64,000 bases of DNA, from contig NZ_VFSD01000007.1 in assembly GCF_014332515.1 (NCBI RefSeq), positions 1-64,000 on the forward strand. The letters are read 5' to 3'. The position numbers and the translations under genes are program-made. The stretch is from Pontibacter beigongshangensis (GTDB taxonomy: Bacteria; Bacteroidota; Bacteroidia; Cytophagales; Hymenobacteraceae). Numbering within the stretch: the stretch's first letter is position 1; every line of letters starts with the position of its first letter. The notes under the pieces are model-generated. The model made no database searches and was not told the origin of the DNA. It was given only the letters and a program-made list of their open reading frames with translations. Below are positions 55,405 through 64,000 of this stretch, piece after piece.

Positions 55405-56619
55405 ATGCTTTCAAAACAGTTAAGACAGACGGCCGCCTGGGGCCTAGCCGTCCTTTTCTCAGCCTCTTTCAGCTCCTGCCAGAAAGAAATCACCAGCCAG
55501 CCGTTTTTGGTAACGAATAAGCTGGACATAGCACGAACCACCGAAACCGTGGCCATTCCGATTGCCGAAGTGAGCGGGCTGGCCACCAAGTATGGCGCGC
55601 AGAACCTGCTGGTAAAAACCGCCGACACCGGTGAGGTGCTGGTGAGCCAGGCGATCGATACTGACGCTGACGGCACAATAGACGAAATCCTGTTCCAGGT
55701 AGACATGCAGCCCAACCAGCAAAAGAAGTTTGCCATTGTGGGGGCCGCCGATGCCGACGCCCAGCGCCCCGAAAGTAAGCTAACCACTTATTCGCGCTTC
55801 GTGCCCGAACGCACCGACGACTATACCTGGGAAAACGACCGTGTGGCTTTTAGAACCTACGGGCCGGTGGCGCAGCAGCTGGTGGAGCGGAACGAGCAGG
55901 GCGGCACCCTGACCAGCGGCATAGACGGTTGGCTGAAGCGTGTGGATTACCCGATCATCAACAAATGGTACCAGAACAACATCGACAGCCCCGGGGCTTA
56001 CCACAAAGATACCGGCGAAGGTTACGACCCTTACCATGTGGGCCCCAGCCGGGGCATGGGTGGTATCGGGGTATGGGAGAACGACACGCTGCATGTGTCT
56101 AAAAACTTTGTCTCGTATAAGACCATTGCCGAGGGACCTATCCGCACAGTGTTCGAGCTCAGGTATGATCTCTGGCAGGCCAGTGGCCGCACCGTGTCCG
56201 AGACCAAGCGCATCAGCCTGGACCTGGGCGATAACCTGAGCCGCTACGAAGTGCTCCTGCAAAGCGACCAGCCGCTGCCAAACGCCACTATCGGCATTAC
56301 GCTGCACGATGCAAAAGGAGAAGTAAAAGCTAACCAGGAGCAGGGCTGGTTCCGCTACTGGGAGCCCATAGACGGATCGGAACTGGGGGTAGGTGTGGTT
56401 GTGGATCCGGCAGTGGTGCAGGAGTATTTGGAACACCGAGTGCAGGCGCAAGACCAAAGCCACTTGTTGGTGCTTACTACGCCGCAGCAAAACAAGCTCA
56501 CCTATTACGCCGGCTTTGGCTGGCTAAAAAGCGGGCAGTTTAGCTCCGCTGCCGAATGGGACGCTTACCTGGCTGACTTCGCCAAACGCATGGCCTCGCC
56601 GCTGGAAGTAAAATTTTAG
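55405..56619 (+). CDS. DUF4861 lipoprotein
   Basis: 404 residues from ATG 55405 (TTG at 55387 rejected). Lipobox SASFSSCQKE. The body matches DUF4861 (PF16153) as I remember it: YGAQNLLVKTADTGEVLVSQ, DTDADGTIDEILFQVD, WENDRVAFRTYGP, HKDTGEGYDPYHVGPSRGMGG and YYAGFGW. The family is all-beta, found in polysaccharide utilisation loci near uronic-acid lyases and GH88/GH105 genes. Its reaction was not known to me. Its place at the end of the locus, after a lyase-GH88 set, supports a role on uronate-containing oligosaccharides. A good terminator hairpin follows. Confidence 0.82.
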   Translation: MLSKQLRQTAAWGLAVLFSASFSSCQKEITSQPFLVTNKLDIARTTETVAIPIAEVSGLATKYGAQNLLVKTADTGEVLVSQAIDTDADGTIDEILFQVDMQPNQQKKFAIVGAADADAQRPESKLTTYSRFVPERTDDYTWENDRVAFRTYGPVAQQLVERNEQGGTLTSGIDGWLKRVDYPIINKWYQNNIDSPGAYHKDTGEGYDPYHVGPSRGMGGIGVWENDTLHVSKNFVSYKTIAEGPIRTVFELRYDLWQASGRTVSETKRISLDLGDNLSRYEVLLQSDQPLPNATIGITLHDAKGEVKANQEQGWFRYWEPIDGSELGVGVVVDPAVVQEYLEHRVQAQDQSHLLVLTTPQQNKLTYYAGFGWLKSGQFSSAAEWDAYLADFAKRMASPLEVKF

Positions 56620-56642
56620 GAAGACTTTTTGTTGTGGTAGCT

Positions 56643-56697
56643 GAAAACTGCCCCTGATTCGCCTGGCCGTTGTGCTGGTGAATCAGGGGCAGTTTTC
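56643..56697 (+). terminator. Terminator hairpin after DUF4861
   Basis: 18-bp stem GAAAACTGCCCCTGATTC / GAATCAGGGGCAGTTTTC with a 19-base loop, usable in both directions because its arms end in A/T runs. Confidence 0.8.
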
Positions 56698-56727
56698 TGT
56701 TTATGGCCATTTGAAATAAGGAGTTAG

Positions 56728-56826
56728 CCATTGCCTTAGGCTCTCGCCCACAGGATCCTTGTCAGGATGACAAAATGGGAGAGGCGTGGTGAAAGTATGC
56801 CAGGAACTAATAACGATTTGGCAAAG
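56728..56826 (+). repeat. D-family repeat, copy 2
   Basis: Same blocks as 54720-54810, with CACAGGATCCTTGTCAGGAT in the centre. Confidence 0.8.
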
Positions 56827-56832
56827 TATCCT

Positions 56833-56906
<74 letters not shown>

Positions 56907-56955
56907 TAGTCCAGGCCTGGCGCTGAAGCTGGAATACTGCCTGCTGCCACCTATC

Positions 56956-59900
56956 TTACACCACCAGCGCCTTTTTCTCCTCTTCCGTTAATTGCCGGAA
57001 CCTGAGCACCGCCATGGCCGAAATTAGCAGCAGCAGTGCCGCTACCCAATATACCCAAACCGGAATAGGAACCGGATCTCCGGCTGCGTACGAGTGCAGG
57101 CCCGAGAGATAATAGTTAACGCCAAACGAGGTCATGATAATAGAAGAGAAAGCCCACAGGCTGGCCAGGTTGAAGAGGAGTGCGTTTTTGAAGGCCGGGA
57201 TCAGGCGCAGGTGCAGCACAAAGGCGTACACGATAATGGAGATCAGCGCCCAGGTCTCTTTCGGGTCCCAGGCCCAGTAGCGGCCCCAGCTCTCGTTGGC
57301 CCACACGCCACCCAGAAAAGTGCCCACCGTGAGCAGAAACAGGCCAATGGTAATAGACACTTCGTTGACGATATTCAGCTCCTGCATGCTCACCCACCAT
57401 TTGTTTTTTGGTGCGGCAGGCTTAAATATCATAAGCGCCAGGCTCAGCAAAGCCAGTATGGCGGCCAGCGCCAGCGGGGCATAGCCGCTCACAATGATAG
57501 CCACATGTATCTTCAGCCAGTAGGAGTGCAGCACAGGCATCAGGTTTGTGATTTCGGGGTTGAGCCAATCCAGGAAGCCTACAAACAGTAAGGTGCCTGA
57601 GAAGAGCAGGCTCAGCGGAACGGTGAATTTCGATTTGCCGGAGAAAAGCAAACCAAACAGGAGCACCCCCCAGGCCACGAACACCAGCATCTCAAAGCCA
57701 TCGCTCCAGGGCGGGTGTTTGGCAATGTACCACCTGATGCCGAGGTGGAAAGTGAAAACAACAAAACCCAGCCAGCTTAGCACCTTTCCGGCACTCCAGG
57801 CGAATTGGATCGGTCTTGCCTCCTTAAATAACATGGTAATGCCAATAATCAGCATAAAAGCGCCTACTAACCAGAAAGGGCCAAAGAGCTTATTGCCAAG
57901 GTTGAGGCGGTTGTAGAGCAGTTCGGCCTCGATCAGGTCATCGGACGGGTACACCTTGGTGCCTGCCTTTTGCTGGAACAGGTGCATGTATCCTAAGGCT
58001 TCGTCTGCCTCTTTCCAGTTACCTTCTGCAATGCCTTTCTGCAGCCCTGCCAGGTAAAAGGACGTTATGTTACGCACAAACATGGCATCGTCTTCTGCAA
58101 AGCCCTGCTGCGATTGCTGGCTTGTAAACCAGGTGTTGTTATCGTCGAGCTTGTTAGGGAAAATCCGCAGAAAATCGCCCGTGATGATGGCATAGAAAAT
58201 ATTGAAGCGCTCATCTGTCTTAAGCAGTTCCTTGTGCCCCTCGTTTCTTTCTGATGGCTTGAGTAAGTTAGCTTCTTCCACGAGTTCGTGGAGGAGGTAG
58301 TCGCCATCATCATTTATAAAATCCCTGAAGCTGAGCTTCTCCTGCGGTTCCTGCCCCAAGGCCGCAAAGGCACGGTGCGACTTCTCCTTGTCGATCTTGA
58401 TAACTGGCAGGTCGCTTAACGTAACCGGGTCCAGTTGCACGGCCAGCAAAAATTGCTCAGAGCTTAGCCTGACCTCACCAGAATCGGTCGGAATATCGAT
58501 ATACGATCGGCCATTCAGCTTCCGGACGATTTCGTTGGCCAGCGTGTTGAGCGGTTTCATGCGGCCGTCGAGGTCCTGTACGATCAGTTTTCCGTAGGCA
58601 GAGGCTTTTTCGGCAGGCACGATGGGCAGGTTGACCTGTGCCTGCGCCTGCAACCCGGCAAGGAGGCACAAAGCGATGATGGCAGTGGTCTTAACTTTGG
58701 GTGCCGCCGCTTTTTTGCGGATAGTGCCCAGTTTCTTGTTCAGGAGCTGGAAGCGGCTGCCTTTCGCAAACAGGGTGAGGAGCATCCCCAGGGTCAGCAG
58801 GAAGTAACCCAGGTAGGTGAGGTAGGTGCCGGGCCTGTCCTGGTTAATGGAAAGAATGGTGCCTTTCTCGTCGGTGTCAAAAGACGACTGGTAGAAACGG
58901 TAGCCTTTGTAGTCGAGCACATTGTTCATAAAAATGCGGTACGGGAATTCAGTTTCAGCGTCCTGTACCGTTACTTCGCTGGCGTAGCTGGCCGGGCTCT
59001 GGCTGCCCGGGTAACGTTCCAGTTCAAAGGCTCTCAGGTGCAGGCTAAACGGCAAGGTCTCCGCCCGCGGCCCATAGGTAAGGGAGTAGTTTTGCCCGTT
59101 GTAGGTAAACGGGTGCCAGGCCGGGTTAAAGCGCACCAGCTTCACATAGGTTTCTGTTACCGGCTGGTCGTGCTGGTCGGTCACTTTCATTTTTACCACA
59201 CTCGGCAGGTCTTTGGCCAGCTTTTCGTCCTGTTCTCGCTTAAACGTCAGGGTAGCGTCTTCCTTTATCGATTTAACAATAAAGGCACCGCCATCCCACT
59301 GGTAGAGCGACCGGAGTTGCAGGGGCTGTGTGGCACCTGCATGCACCACGCCAATTTTCTGGGTGGCCATTTCCATTACCTGCAGGTGCACATCGGTGTG
59401 GATCTGCCAGGTACTGTCTGTTTTGAACAGGCGGATAGGGCTTGCGGCCTCTTTGGCAGTTCCCAGCGACACCGTGCCCATGGGCAGGGTGTCGCCTTGG
59501 GTAATCAGAAAATCCTCTCTTCCGCCACCAATGGCCATGGCCAGGTCGAAGTAGGTTTCGTTGCCAGGCTCAAACTCCTGGCGTGCACCGGTTATGTAAG
59601 CTTCAAAAGTAACCTTAAAGTCCGGCTCGTTGAAACTCGCCTGAATACTCTTTGGTTTGAAATTGTGGCTGATAAGCGTAAGCGGCTGCTCAAAGCGCTT
59701 TGGCTGCGCATCGTTCAGTTGCTTTACCTGCAGGTAATGCGCTGTCGTATAAAAAGTGTTTTCGGTGCTTCCCTCTCTTATATGGATGATTCCTTCTTTG
59801 CTGAAATATCGGGTAACCCCAGCCCCTAACAAGATCATCACGAAAGCAATATGGAACAGACCCACCGGCCACCTGTTCCGGTGAAACAGTTTGTACTTTC

Positions 59901-60093
59901 CGATATGGCTCAGAAAGTTAATCCCAAGCCAGAACATGATGATCTCGAACCACCAGGCATCATACACCAATCCTCTTGCCACGGCTGTGCCGTGGTCGTT
60001 TTCTATAAAAGTGGCTGCCGCCATAGACACGGCATAGGCAATCAACAACACCAACGTCACCCTGGTCGAAACCAAACTCGCTAAATACTTCAT
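56956..60093 (-). CDS. ccsBA: Fused ResB-CcsA cytochrome c biogenesis protein
   Basis: 1045 residues. The N-terminal half (about 1-470) is ResB-like: transmembrane helices at the start, FHIAFVMILLGAGVTRYFSKEG, a large periplasmic domain and a further helix (YFLLTLGMLLTLF). A second periplasmic stretch (about 490-770) leads to the CcsA half (about 770-1045) with HPPWSDGFEMLVFVAWG and the haem-handling signature WGRYWAWDPKETWAL. System II proteins of this type carry haem across the membrane and attach it to CXXCH motifs. The start lies four bases from the nrfA stop, so it is co-transcribed with nrfHA and probably serves maturation of those multihaem cytochromes. Confidence 0.93.
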   Translation of the reverse strand: MKYLASLVSTRVTLVLLIAYAVSMAAATFIENDHGTAVARGLVYDAWWFEIIMFWLGINFLSHIGKYKLFHRNRWPVGLFHIAFVMILLGAGVTRYFSKEGIIHIREGSTENTFYTTAHYLQVKQLNDAQPKRFEQPLTLISHNFKPKSIQASFNEPDFKVTFEAYITGARQEFEPGNETYFDLAMAIGGGREDFLITQGDTLPMGTVSLGTAKEAASPIRLFKTDSTWQIHTDVHLQVMEMATQKIGVVHAGATQPLQLRSLYQWDGGAFIVKSIKEDATLTFKREQDEKLAKDLPSVVKMKVTDQHDQPVTETYVKLVRFNPAWHPFTYNGQNYSLTYGPRAETLPFSLHLRAFELERYPGSQSPASYASEVTVQDAETEFPYRIFMNNVLDYKGYRFYQSSFDTDEKGTILSINQDRPGTYLTYLGYFLLTLGMLLTLFAKGSRFQLLNKKLGTIRKKAAAPKVKTTAIIALCLLAGLQAQAQVNLPIVPAEKASAYGKLIVQDLDGRMKPLNTLANEIVRKLNGRSYIDIPTDSGEVRLSSEQFLLAVQLDPVTLSDLPVIKIDKEKSHRAFAALGQEPQEKLSFRDFINDDGDYLLHELVEEANLLKPSERNEGHKELLKTDERFNIFYAIITGDFLRIFPNKLDDNNTWFTSQQSQQGFAEDDAMFVRNITSFYLAGLQKGIAEGNWKEADEALGYMHLFQQKAGTKVYPSDDLIEAELLYNRLNLGNKLFGPFWLVGAFMLIIGITMLFKEARPIQFAWSAGKVLSWLGFVVFTFHLGIRWYIAKHPPWSDGFEMLVFVAWGVLLFGLLFSGKSKFTVPLSLLFSGTLLFVGFLDWLNPEITNLMPVLHSYWLKIHVAIIVSGYAPLALAAILALLSLALMIFKPAAPKNKWWVSMQELNIVNEVSITIGLFLLTVGTFLGGVWANESWGRYWAWDPKETWALISIIVYAFVLHLRLIPAFKNALLFNLASLWAFSSIIMTSFGVNYYLSGLHSYAAGDPVPIPVWVYWVAALLLLISAMAVLRFRQLTEEEKKALVV

Positions 60094-60097
60094 GCTG

Positions 60098-61585
60098 CTA
60101 CTGTAGGTAGTTTACTTGTTTCTTGGCTTCGCGGACTTTGCCTTCTTTCAGCCACTTGGGTACTACCTGCTCCAGAAAATCTGCTTTGGCCAGCTTCTCT
60201 TTTTCCAGATCAATGCCGATATAGGCCTGCAGGGCCGATTTGCTGTTCAGGTCAGGCATCTCCACGGGTTTGTTGTGGCCTAAAGCTGCCAGCACGCGGG
60301 CCAGCTTAATTCTAGTGTCCTGTATAATGGAGGAGCCGGTGTTGATAATACGGCTCGACTCGAGGGGGGCATGGAAGCCGGCACCGTGCGAGGCGGCCAC
60401 AAAGTCCCAGCGCCACTGGGCATGCCGGATGCCGGTCAGGATGTCTTTCATCTGCGCTTCGGTGGCGCCTAGCTGCCAGGCCTTTTCTGCCTCCAGGTGA
60501 GCCATGGCAATTTGCTTCTGCAGTTTCATGGTGCCTTCTTTTACCTTGCCCTGCCGCTCATACACATCCGAAACCAGGTCCGATACTTTTTCGCGGTGGC
60601 ATACAAAGCAGGAGTTCTCCACATTACTCAGCGGCGAGCCAATGTGGTGGTCGGTAAATTTCTGGCCACCCTCTGTGCGGTACGGCATGTGGCAGTCGGC
60701 GCACGATACGCCTCTTTTGGCATGCGCGCCCATCGAGTAAATTTCGTGGTCGGGGTGCTGTGCTTTCAGCATTTTGGCTTTGCTTAAGGGGTGTACCCAG
60801 TCGGCAAAATCGATGTTGTCGTAATAGGCCTCCATCGAGTCTACGGTCATGCCGTCTTTCCAGGGGAAGGTCAGGTAATTGGCGCCGGGTTTGTCGGCTA
60901 TGGTTTTATCGAAGTAGTATTCTACGTGGCACTGGGCGCACACCAGCGAGCGCATCTCCTGGTGGGAGGCCTGGTTTACATCTTTCCCCATGGCCTGAAA
61001 GGCCTCGATAAGGGCTGGCCTGGTAATGGTCAGGTTCATGGTTTTAGGGTTGTGGCAGTCGGCACAGCCAATGGGGTTTATTACCTCGCTGCCCAGGTCC
61101 GACAGTTTCTGGCTATAAAACTCCGTTACGCCTATCTCGCTCATCAGGCGTGGCACATCGGGGCTTTTGCAGGTCCAGCAGGTGCTGGGCATCACGCCTG
61201 CGCCGGGCTCCATGGGCGCGCCAATCCGCACCGAGCTCAACACATCGCGTACGGCATGGTTGTGGCCTCTGGGCTGGTTGTAGCCTTTGCTGAAGGCATA
61301 ACCGGCCCATAGTATGATCATTTCAGGCTGCTCCTCCAGCGCATCCCTGAATCCGCTGGTGTTGTATTTGCTTTTGAAAGTAGTGTCCTGCGTTTTCTGG
61401 TACGATTGGTATTGGCGCGGATAGTTGAGGCCCCAGAGCGTGTCGCGTGGCTCTATGCCCTCAATTTCTACTTTGGGCTGGTAGGCAAATCGTGCCTCTG
61501 TTTTTCTATCCATGATGGAGTAGGCCAGCATAGCCAGTAAAAAAACCACTAACACGGTCGTAATAAAGAGTAACCAGTTTTTCAT
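60098..61585 (-). CDS. nrfA: NrfA ammonia-forming cytochrome c nitrite reductase
   Basis: 495 residues with an N-terminal anchor/signal helix. Five haem-binding motifs are visible: CWTCK, the lysine-ligated active-site haem unique to NrfA, followed by CADCH, CAQCH, CADCH and CFVCH. The active-site Tyr region (CAQCHVEYYF) and His region (SMGAHAKRGVSCADCH) are present. It reduces nitrite to ammonium with six electrons in the periplasm, taking electrons from the quinol-oxidising NrfH encoded seven bases upstream. The gene set is nrfH-nrfA-ccs. No nrfBCD genes are seen. Confidence 0.97.
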   Translation of the reverse strand: MKNWLLFITTVLVVFLLAMLAYSIMDRKTEARFAYQPKVEIEGIEPRDTLWGLNYPRQYQSYQKTQDTTFKSKYNTSGFRDALEEQPEMIILWAGYAFSKGYNQPRGHNHAVRDVLSSVRIGAPMEPGAGVMPSTCWTCKSPDVPRLMSEIGVTEFYSQKLSDLGSEVINPIGCADCHNPKTMNLTITRPALIEAFQAMGKDVNQASHQEMRSLVCAQCHVEYYFDKTIADKPGANYLTFPWKDGMTVDSMEAYYDNIDFADWVHPLSKAKMLKAQHPDHEIYSMGAHAKRGVSCADCHMPYRTEGGQKFTDHHIGSPLSNVENSCFVCHREKVSDLVSDVYERQGKVKEGTMKLQKQIAMAHLEAEKAWQLGATEAQMKDILTGIRHAQWRWDFVAASHGAGFHAPLESSRIINTGSSIIQDTRIKLARVLAALGHNKPVEMPDLNSKSALQAYIGIDLEKEKLAKADFLEQVVPKWLKEGKVREAKKQVNYLQ

Positions 61586-61592
61586 GTTGCTG

Positions 61593-62246
61593 TTATTTTC
61601 GTTGTGCTGCTTGTTTCGTTTTTTCTTCCTGCATCGACTTTTTAAGCCAGGCAGGAATAATTTCTAAGTCGGGTGGGGCATGGGCGCGGATGGGCTCTAT
61701 CTGGTGACCTACCGACGAGAGGCTTTTGACCCGGCCATGCGGCACTTCGCGGTGGCACTCCCAGCAGGTGCGGTCAGTTCTGGAGGCATGGTGGTCTTCT
61801 ACAAAAGAGGCCATCTTGGCGTCTGTCACCTGCGAGGTATGGCAGCGGACGCAGTTATCCTGAATCACTTCGATAGAGGGGCCGCGGGCTTTGATTACCT
61901 GCGGCTCTGCCCTGATCGTGAAGATGGAGGCATGGTACAGGCCATCCTTGGCTTTAAAATAATACTGGTTAAATATGTTGTTGTGCGGCACGTGGCAATC
62001 GTTGCAACTGGCTACTTCCCGGTGGGAACTGTGGTTCCAGGTGATGTATTGGGGCGTCATCAGATGGCAGTTTACGCAGGCCTGCGGATCGTCTGAAAGA
62101 TAGGAGGCTGCATTGCTGAGTTTCAATACATAAAGGCCTAACCCGAAGAAAGTGGCCACCATCACGATAGCCGCCGGTCTCCATTTTTTGGGTGGGATTA
62201 AGTTGTATTTGAAAAGAAACCGCTTCAGCTTGTTGAATTTAGCCAT
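61593..62246 (-). CDS. nrfH: NrfH tetrahaem quinol dehydrogenase
   Basis: 217 residues. One transmembrane helix near residues 25-45 (AAIVMVATFFGLGLYVL), then four CXXCH motifs: CVNCH, CNDCH, CVRCH and CWECH. This NapC/NirT-family protein oxidises menaquinol and passes electrons to NrfA at the periplasmic face. It is the first gene of the operon. An AATTTTAGACTAAAATT palindrome lies 26 bp upstream of its start. Confidence 0.95.
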   Translation of the reverse strand: MAKFNKLKRFLFKYNLIPPKKWRPAAIVMVATFFGLGLYVLKLSNAASYLSDDPQACVNCHLMTPQYITWNHSSHREVASCNDCHVPHNNIFNQYYFKAKDGLYHASIFTIRAEPQVIKARGPSIEVIQDNCVRCHTSQVTDAKMASFVEDHHASRTDRTCWECHREVPHGRVKSLSSVGHQIEPIRAHAPPDLEIIPAWLKKSMQEEKTKQAAQRK

Positions 62247-62626
62247 TCGTTAAATTTTAGGGGCCGAAAATGAATTTTAGACTAAAATTTAATGGTATTG
62301 GATTGGAATTGTACTCTTTACTACGGGTACAGGTTTCAACCTTTGTGAGGTGCCCAAAAGCTGGCATTCTGTAATGCTATTATTGAATATCGTTTCTGCC
62401 ACACAGGGCCTGCGACTTAAATTCAGGGATCATAACCTGCATTATCCTGACGAAAACGACCCACGTAGCACGACATTTTATTATGGGTCTAATAGGGGAT
62501 GCAAATTCCGATTAGCCGTATCGCTATTTATAAATCCTGCCTAAAATCTCCTGGTAAAAGTCAATCATATTTATGTGAAAACAAATGACAACAGTCAGTT
62601 GTTTTGTCTCTTTGCGGCGGTATGCC
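62247..62626. other. nrf operon promoter region
   Basis: 380 bp between two minus-strand genes. It holds the palindrome 62273-62289, an extra half-site at 62252-62260 and, next to the esterase stop, a weak hairpin ACAAC / GTTGT (62588-62602). No regulator gene is present. Confidence 0.6.
62252..62290. promoter_or_regulatory. Candidate nrf operator
   Basis: Perfect 17-bp palindrome AATTTTAGACTAAAATT at 62273-62289 plus a third half-site AAATTTTAG at 62252-62260. It lies between nrfH (start 62246) and its likely promoter. It does not match the TTGAT-ATCAA Fnr/Crp box, so another regulator would be involved. Confidence 0.5.
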
Positions 62627-63928
62627 TCACTTTAGCTGCGACTTTAACCACGCCATCGATTCCTGGTTGGTTTCCTCAAATCGCCAGTGGCCCGAAATGG
62701 GCGTAATGGCGATGGTTTTGGGAGCTTTTACAGCATTAATGGCGGCATAGACAGAAGTAGGCGGGCAGGTGTTGTCGTTGTAGCCCCAGGAGTAAAAGCC
62801 CGGCACTGTTAGCTGCTTTGCGAAATTTACCACATCGTAATAACTGATGGTGTTTAGTTTGGCAGGCGTGTTGGTAGAAGCTTGCTGCCGGGGGCTCAGC
62901 AAGTGTGGCCAGCCGCCTGCTCGCCCGTGCAGGTAACCGGTCATGTCAGATAGGGCAGGGTAGAAGGAGGCCAGGGCGATAACTCTTTTGTCGAGCGCGG
63001 CTGTGACAATAGCCAGGGCGCCACCCTGGCTCCCGCCGGTAACCAACACGTTTTTCCCGTCGAACTCCGGCAGGCTGCTCAGGAAATCGATGGCCCGCAC
63101 ACAGCCCAGATACACCCGTTTGTAATAGTAATTGTCTTTATCGTCGAGCTTGTTGAGCCAGTAGTCGCCGAAGGCGGTGCTGATGCTTTTGTAGGTACCG
63201 GCATCCAGTTCCGGCGACAAACCATGTATTTCGGTGCTGAAACTGATAAAGCCTTGTTCCGCATAACCCGTGTACGGACTCATGGGTTTGATGCCGGCTC
63301 CCGGAGGCGAGAAAAGAACGGGGTACTTGCCCGGGGCTTTGGGTGTGCACAGGTAGCCGTAGAGGCGCTGCCCTTTCTGGTAGTTCTGCAGGCTCACCAG
63401 GTACACATTTACCGTGGCGGTGGAGTGGGCGGGCAGGTGTGTGAGCACCGGGTCGGCAGGCACTTTGGCGGCCTCGGCTTTTGCCTTCTGCCAGAAATCT
63501 GCGAAGTCGGCTGGCAAAGGAATCGTGGGGGCGATCTTTTCGGGTGCATAGCCAACCTTTACCATGTTGCTGTAGGTCTTGCCATTGAGCTCCGTTCTGA
63601 CCACCAGCTGCCTGAAGCCCGGTTGCCTGCTGGTGCCTAGGTCTATTTTGCCGGTGCCTTTCTTCAGGGTTAGCTGGCCGGTTTTATCGGGTGGCATTAG
63701 TTCCGGGCCGACCTCATACCTGATAATGGCATCTTCCCGGGGTACCCCAAACTGCAGGATACTTACCGTTACCGTAGCTTTCTGGCCGGTAAGGTAATTC
63801 CAGTCTTTAGCGTCGGGTGTCAGCAGGATATCTACCAGTTTTATGGGAGCAGGCGAGTTTTGAGCAACAGCCTGCGTACAGCATATATAGCAGCACAGGA
63901 AAGAAAATATAAAAAAGTTGTATTTCAT
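62627..63928 (-). CDS. AXE1-type acetyl(xylan) esterase
   Basis: 433 residues. Signal peptide (AVAQNS), an N-terminal beta domain (about 30-130), then the alpha/beta-hydrolase of the acetylxylan esterase/cephalosporin C deacetylase family (PF05448): LPADFADFWQKAKAEA, VLFSPPGAG, the nucleophile elbow TGGSQGGALA with Ser300, the Asp region GYNDNTCPPTS and the His in ISGHWRFEE. It removes acetyl groups from oligosaccharides in the periplasm. It is separated from the main locus by the nrf operon but adds a second esterase beside the SGNH domain at 40212. The promoter lies near or beyond the window end. Confidence 0.92.
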   Translation of the reverse strand: MKYNFFIFSFLCCYICCTQAVAQNSPAPIKLVDILLTPDAKDWNYLTGQKATVTVSILQFGVPREDAIIRYEVGPELMPPDKTGQLTLKKGTGKIDLGTSRQPGFRQLVVRTELNGKTYSNMVKVGYAPEKIAPTIPLPADFADFWQKAKAEAAKVPADPVLTHLPAHSTATVNVYLVSLQNYQKGQRLYGYLCTPKAPGKYPVLFSPPGAGIKPMSPYTGYAEQGFISFSTEIHGLSPELDAGTYKSISTAFGDYWLNKLDDKDNYYYKRVYLGCVRAIDFLSSLPEFDGKNVLVTGGSQGGALAIVTAALDKRVIALASFYPALSDMTGYLHGRAGGWPHLLSPRQQASTNTPAKLNTISYYDVVNFAKQLTVPGFYSWGYNDNTCPPTSVYAAINAVKAPKTIAITPISGHWRFEETNQESMAWLKSQLK

Positions 63929-64000
63929 AGCAATAGAGCTTCTTCTGTCTGGTTAAAGGTATTGGTCGGCCTGGCAAGGCACCGGATTTGTAAATATAGT

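Noticed and set aside
59038..59829. 263-codon plus-strand frame in the ccs gene
   Set aside because: Antisense to a well-supported ResB-CcsA protein.
62588..62602. ACAAC/GTTGT inverted repeat as a firm terminator of the esterase gene
   Set aside because: Only five base pairs and a weak T tract; mentioned with the gap but not called.

Overview
The window comes from a Bacteroidota chromosome, most likely a Cytophagales member such as Pontibacter/Hymenobacteraceae (inference). The evidence is two SusC/SusD pairs, lipoproteins with Bacteroidota-style lipoboxes, two enzymes ending in type IX secretion sorting domains, and a fused ResB-CcsA cytochrome c assembly protein. I recognise 30 complete protein genes and one 3' fragment. 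I see no rRNA, tRNA, CRISPR array, phage or intact transposase.

Layout. Positions 1-7309 hold the tail of an unknown gene, a DUF2264 protein and a first SusC/SusD pair. Then come a helical-repeat protein on the minus strand (7599-9137), a GC-rich GH3 (10037-12370), a ribokinase with a substituted catalytic Asp (12959-13894), a GRP/DMT sugar transporter (15170-16171) and two GH29 fucosidases (17029-20125). Two very long, tandemly related, T9SS-secreted GH5 enzymes (20864-30028) and a stand-alone GH5 (31179-32234) follow. A second SusC/SusD operon with two small surface lipoproteins spans 33243-39747. Behind it are an SGNH-esterase/GH5 fusion, a BNR_4 propeller protein, a heparinase II/III-like lyase, a nucleoside hydrolase, a GH88 unsaturated glucuronyl hydrolase, a second (intact) ribokinase, another GH3, a distinct GH5 lipoprotein, a rhamnose-type mutarotase and a DUF4861 lipoprotein (40212-56619). 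The minus-strand end is a dissimilatory nitrite-to-ammonia operon nrfH-nrfA-ccs (62246-56956) and an AXE1-type acetyl esterase.

How it fits together (inference). The 0-56.6 kb part reads as a large polysaccharide utilisation locus for a non-sulfated (no sulfatase seen), acetylated, uronic-acid-containing heteropolysaccharide carrying L-fucose and perhaps L-rhamnose on a beta-glucan-like backbone. T9SS GH5s would cut outside the cell and SusCD pairs would import. Lyase plus GH88 would remove uronic acids, GH29 fucose, and GH3 beta-glucosyl units; esterases would deacetylate. A nucleoside hydrolase, two ribokinases and a GRP-type transporter add an unexpected ribose theme. No HTCS, ECF-sigma, AraC or LacI regulator is encoded.

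The intergenic DNA is unusually rich in dispersed repeats. The most striking is a 45-95 bp element made of a variable CAG/GCA tract, a CTCCGGAG-like core and a TTTTGATTAGAATAATT tail, with about 17 clear and 3 decayed copies, nearly all just 3' of genes. Other small repeat families, several strong hairpins and a recurring TAGGAATGTCTGAA-type sequence upstream of some operons are also described. All coordinates and motifs were read by eye; family assignments are from recognition and were not searched against databases.
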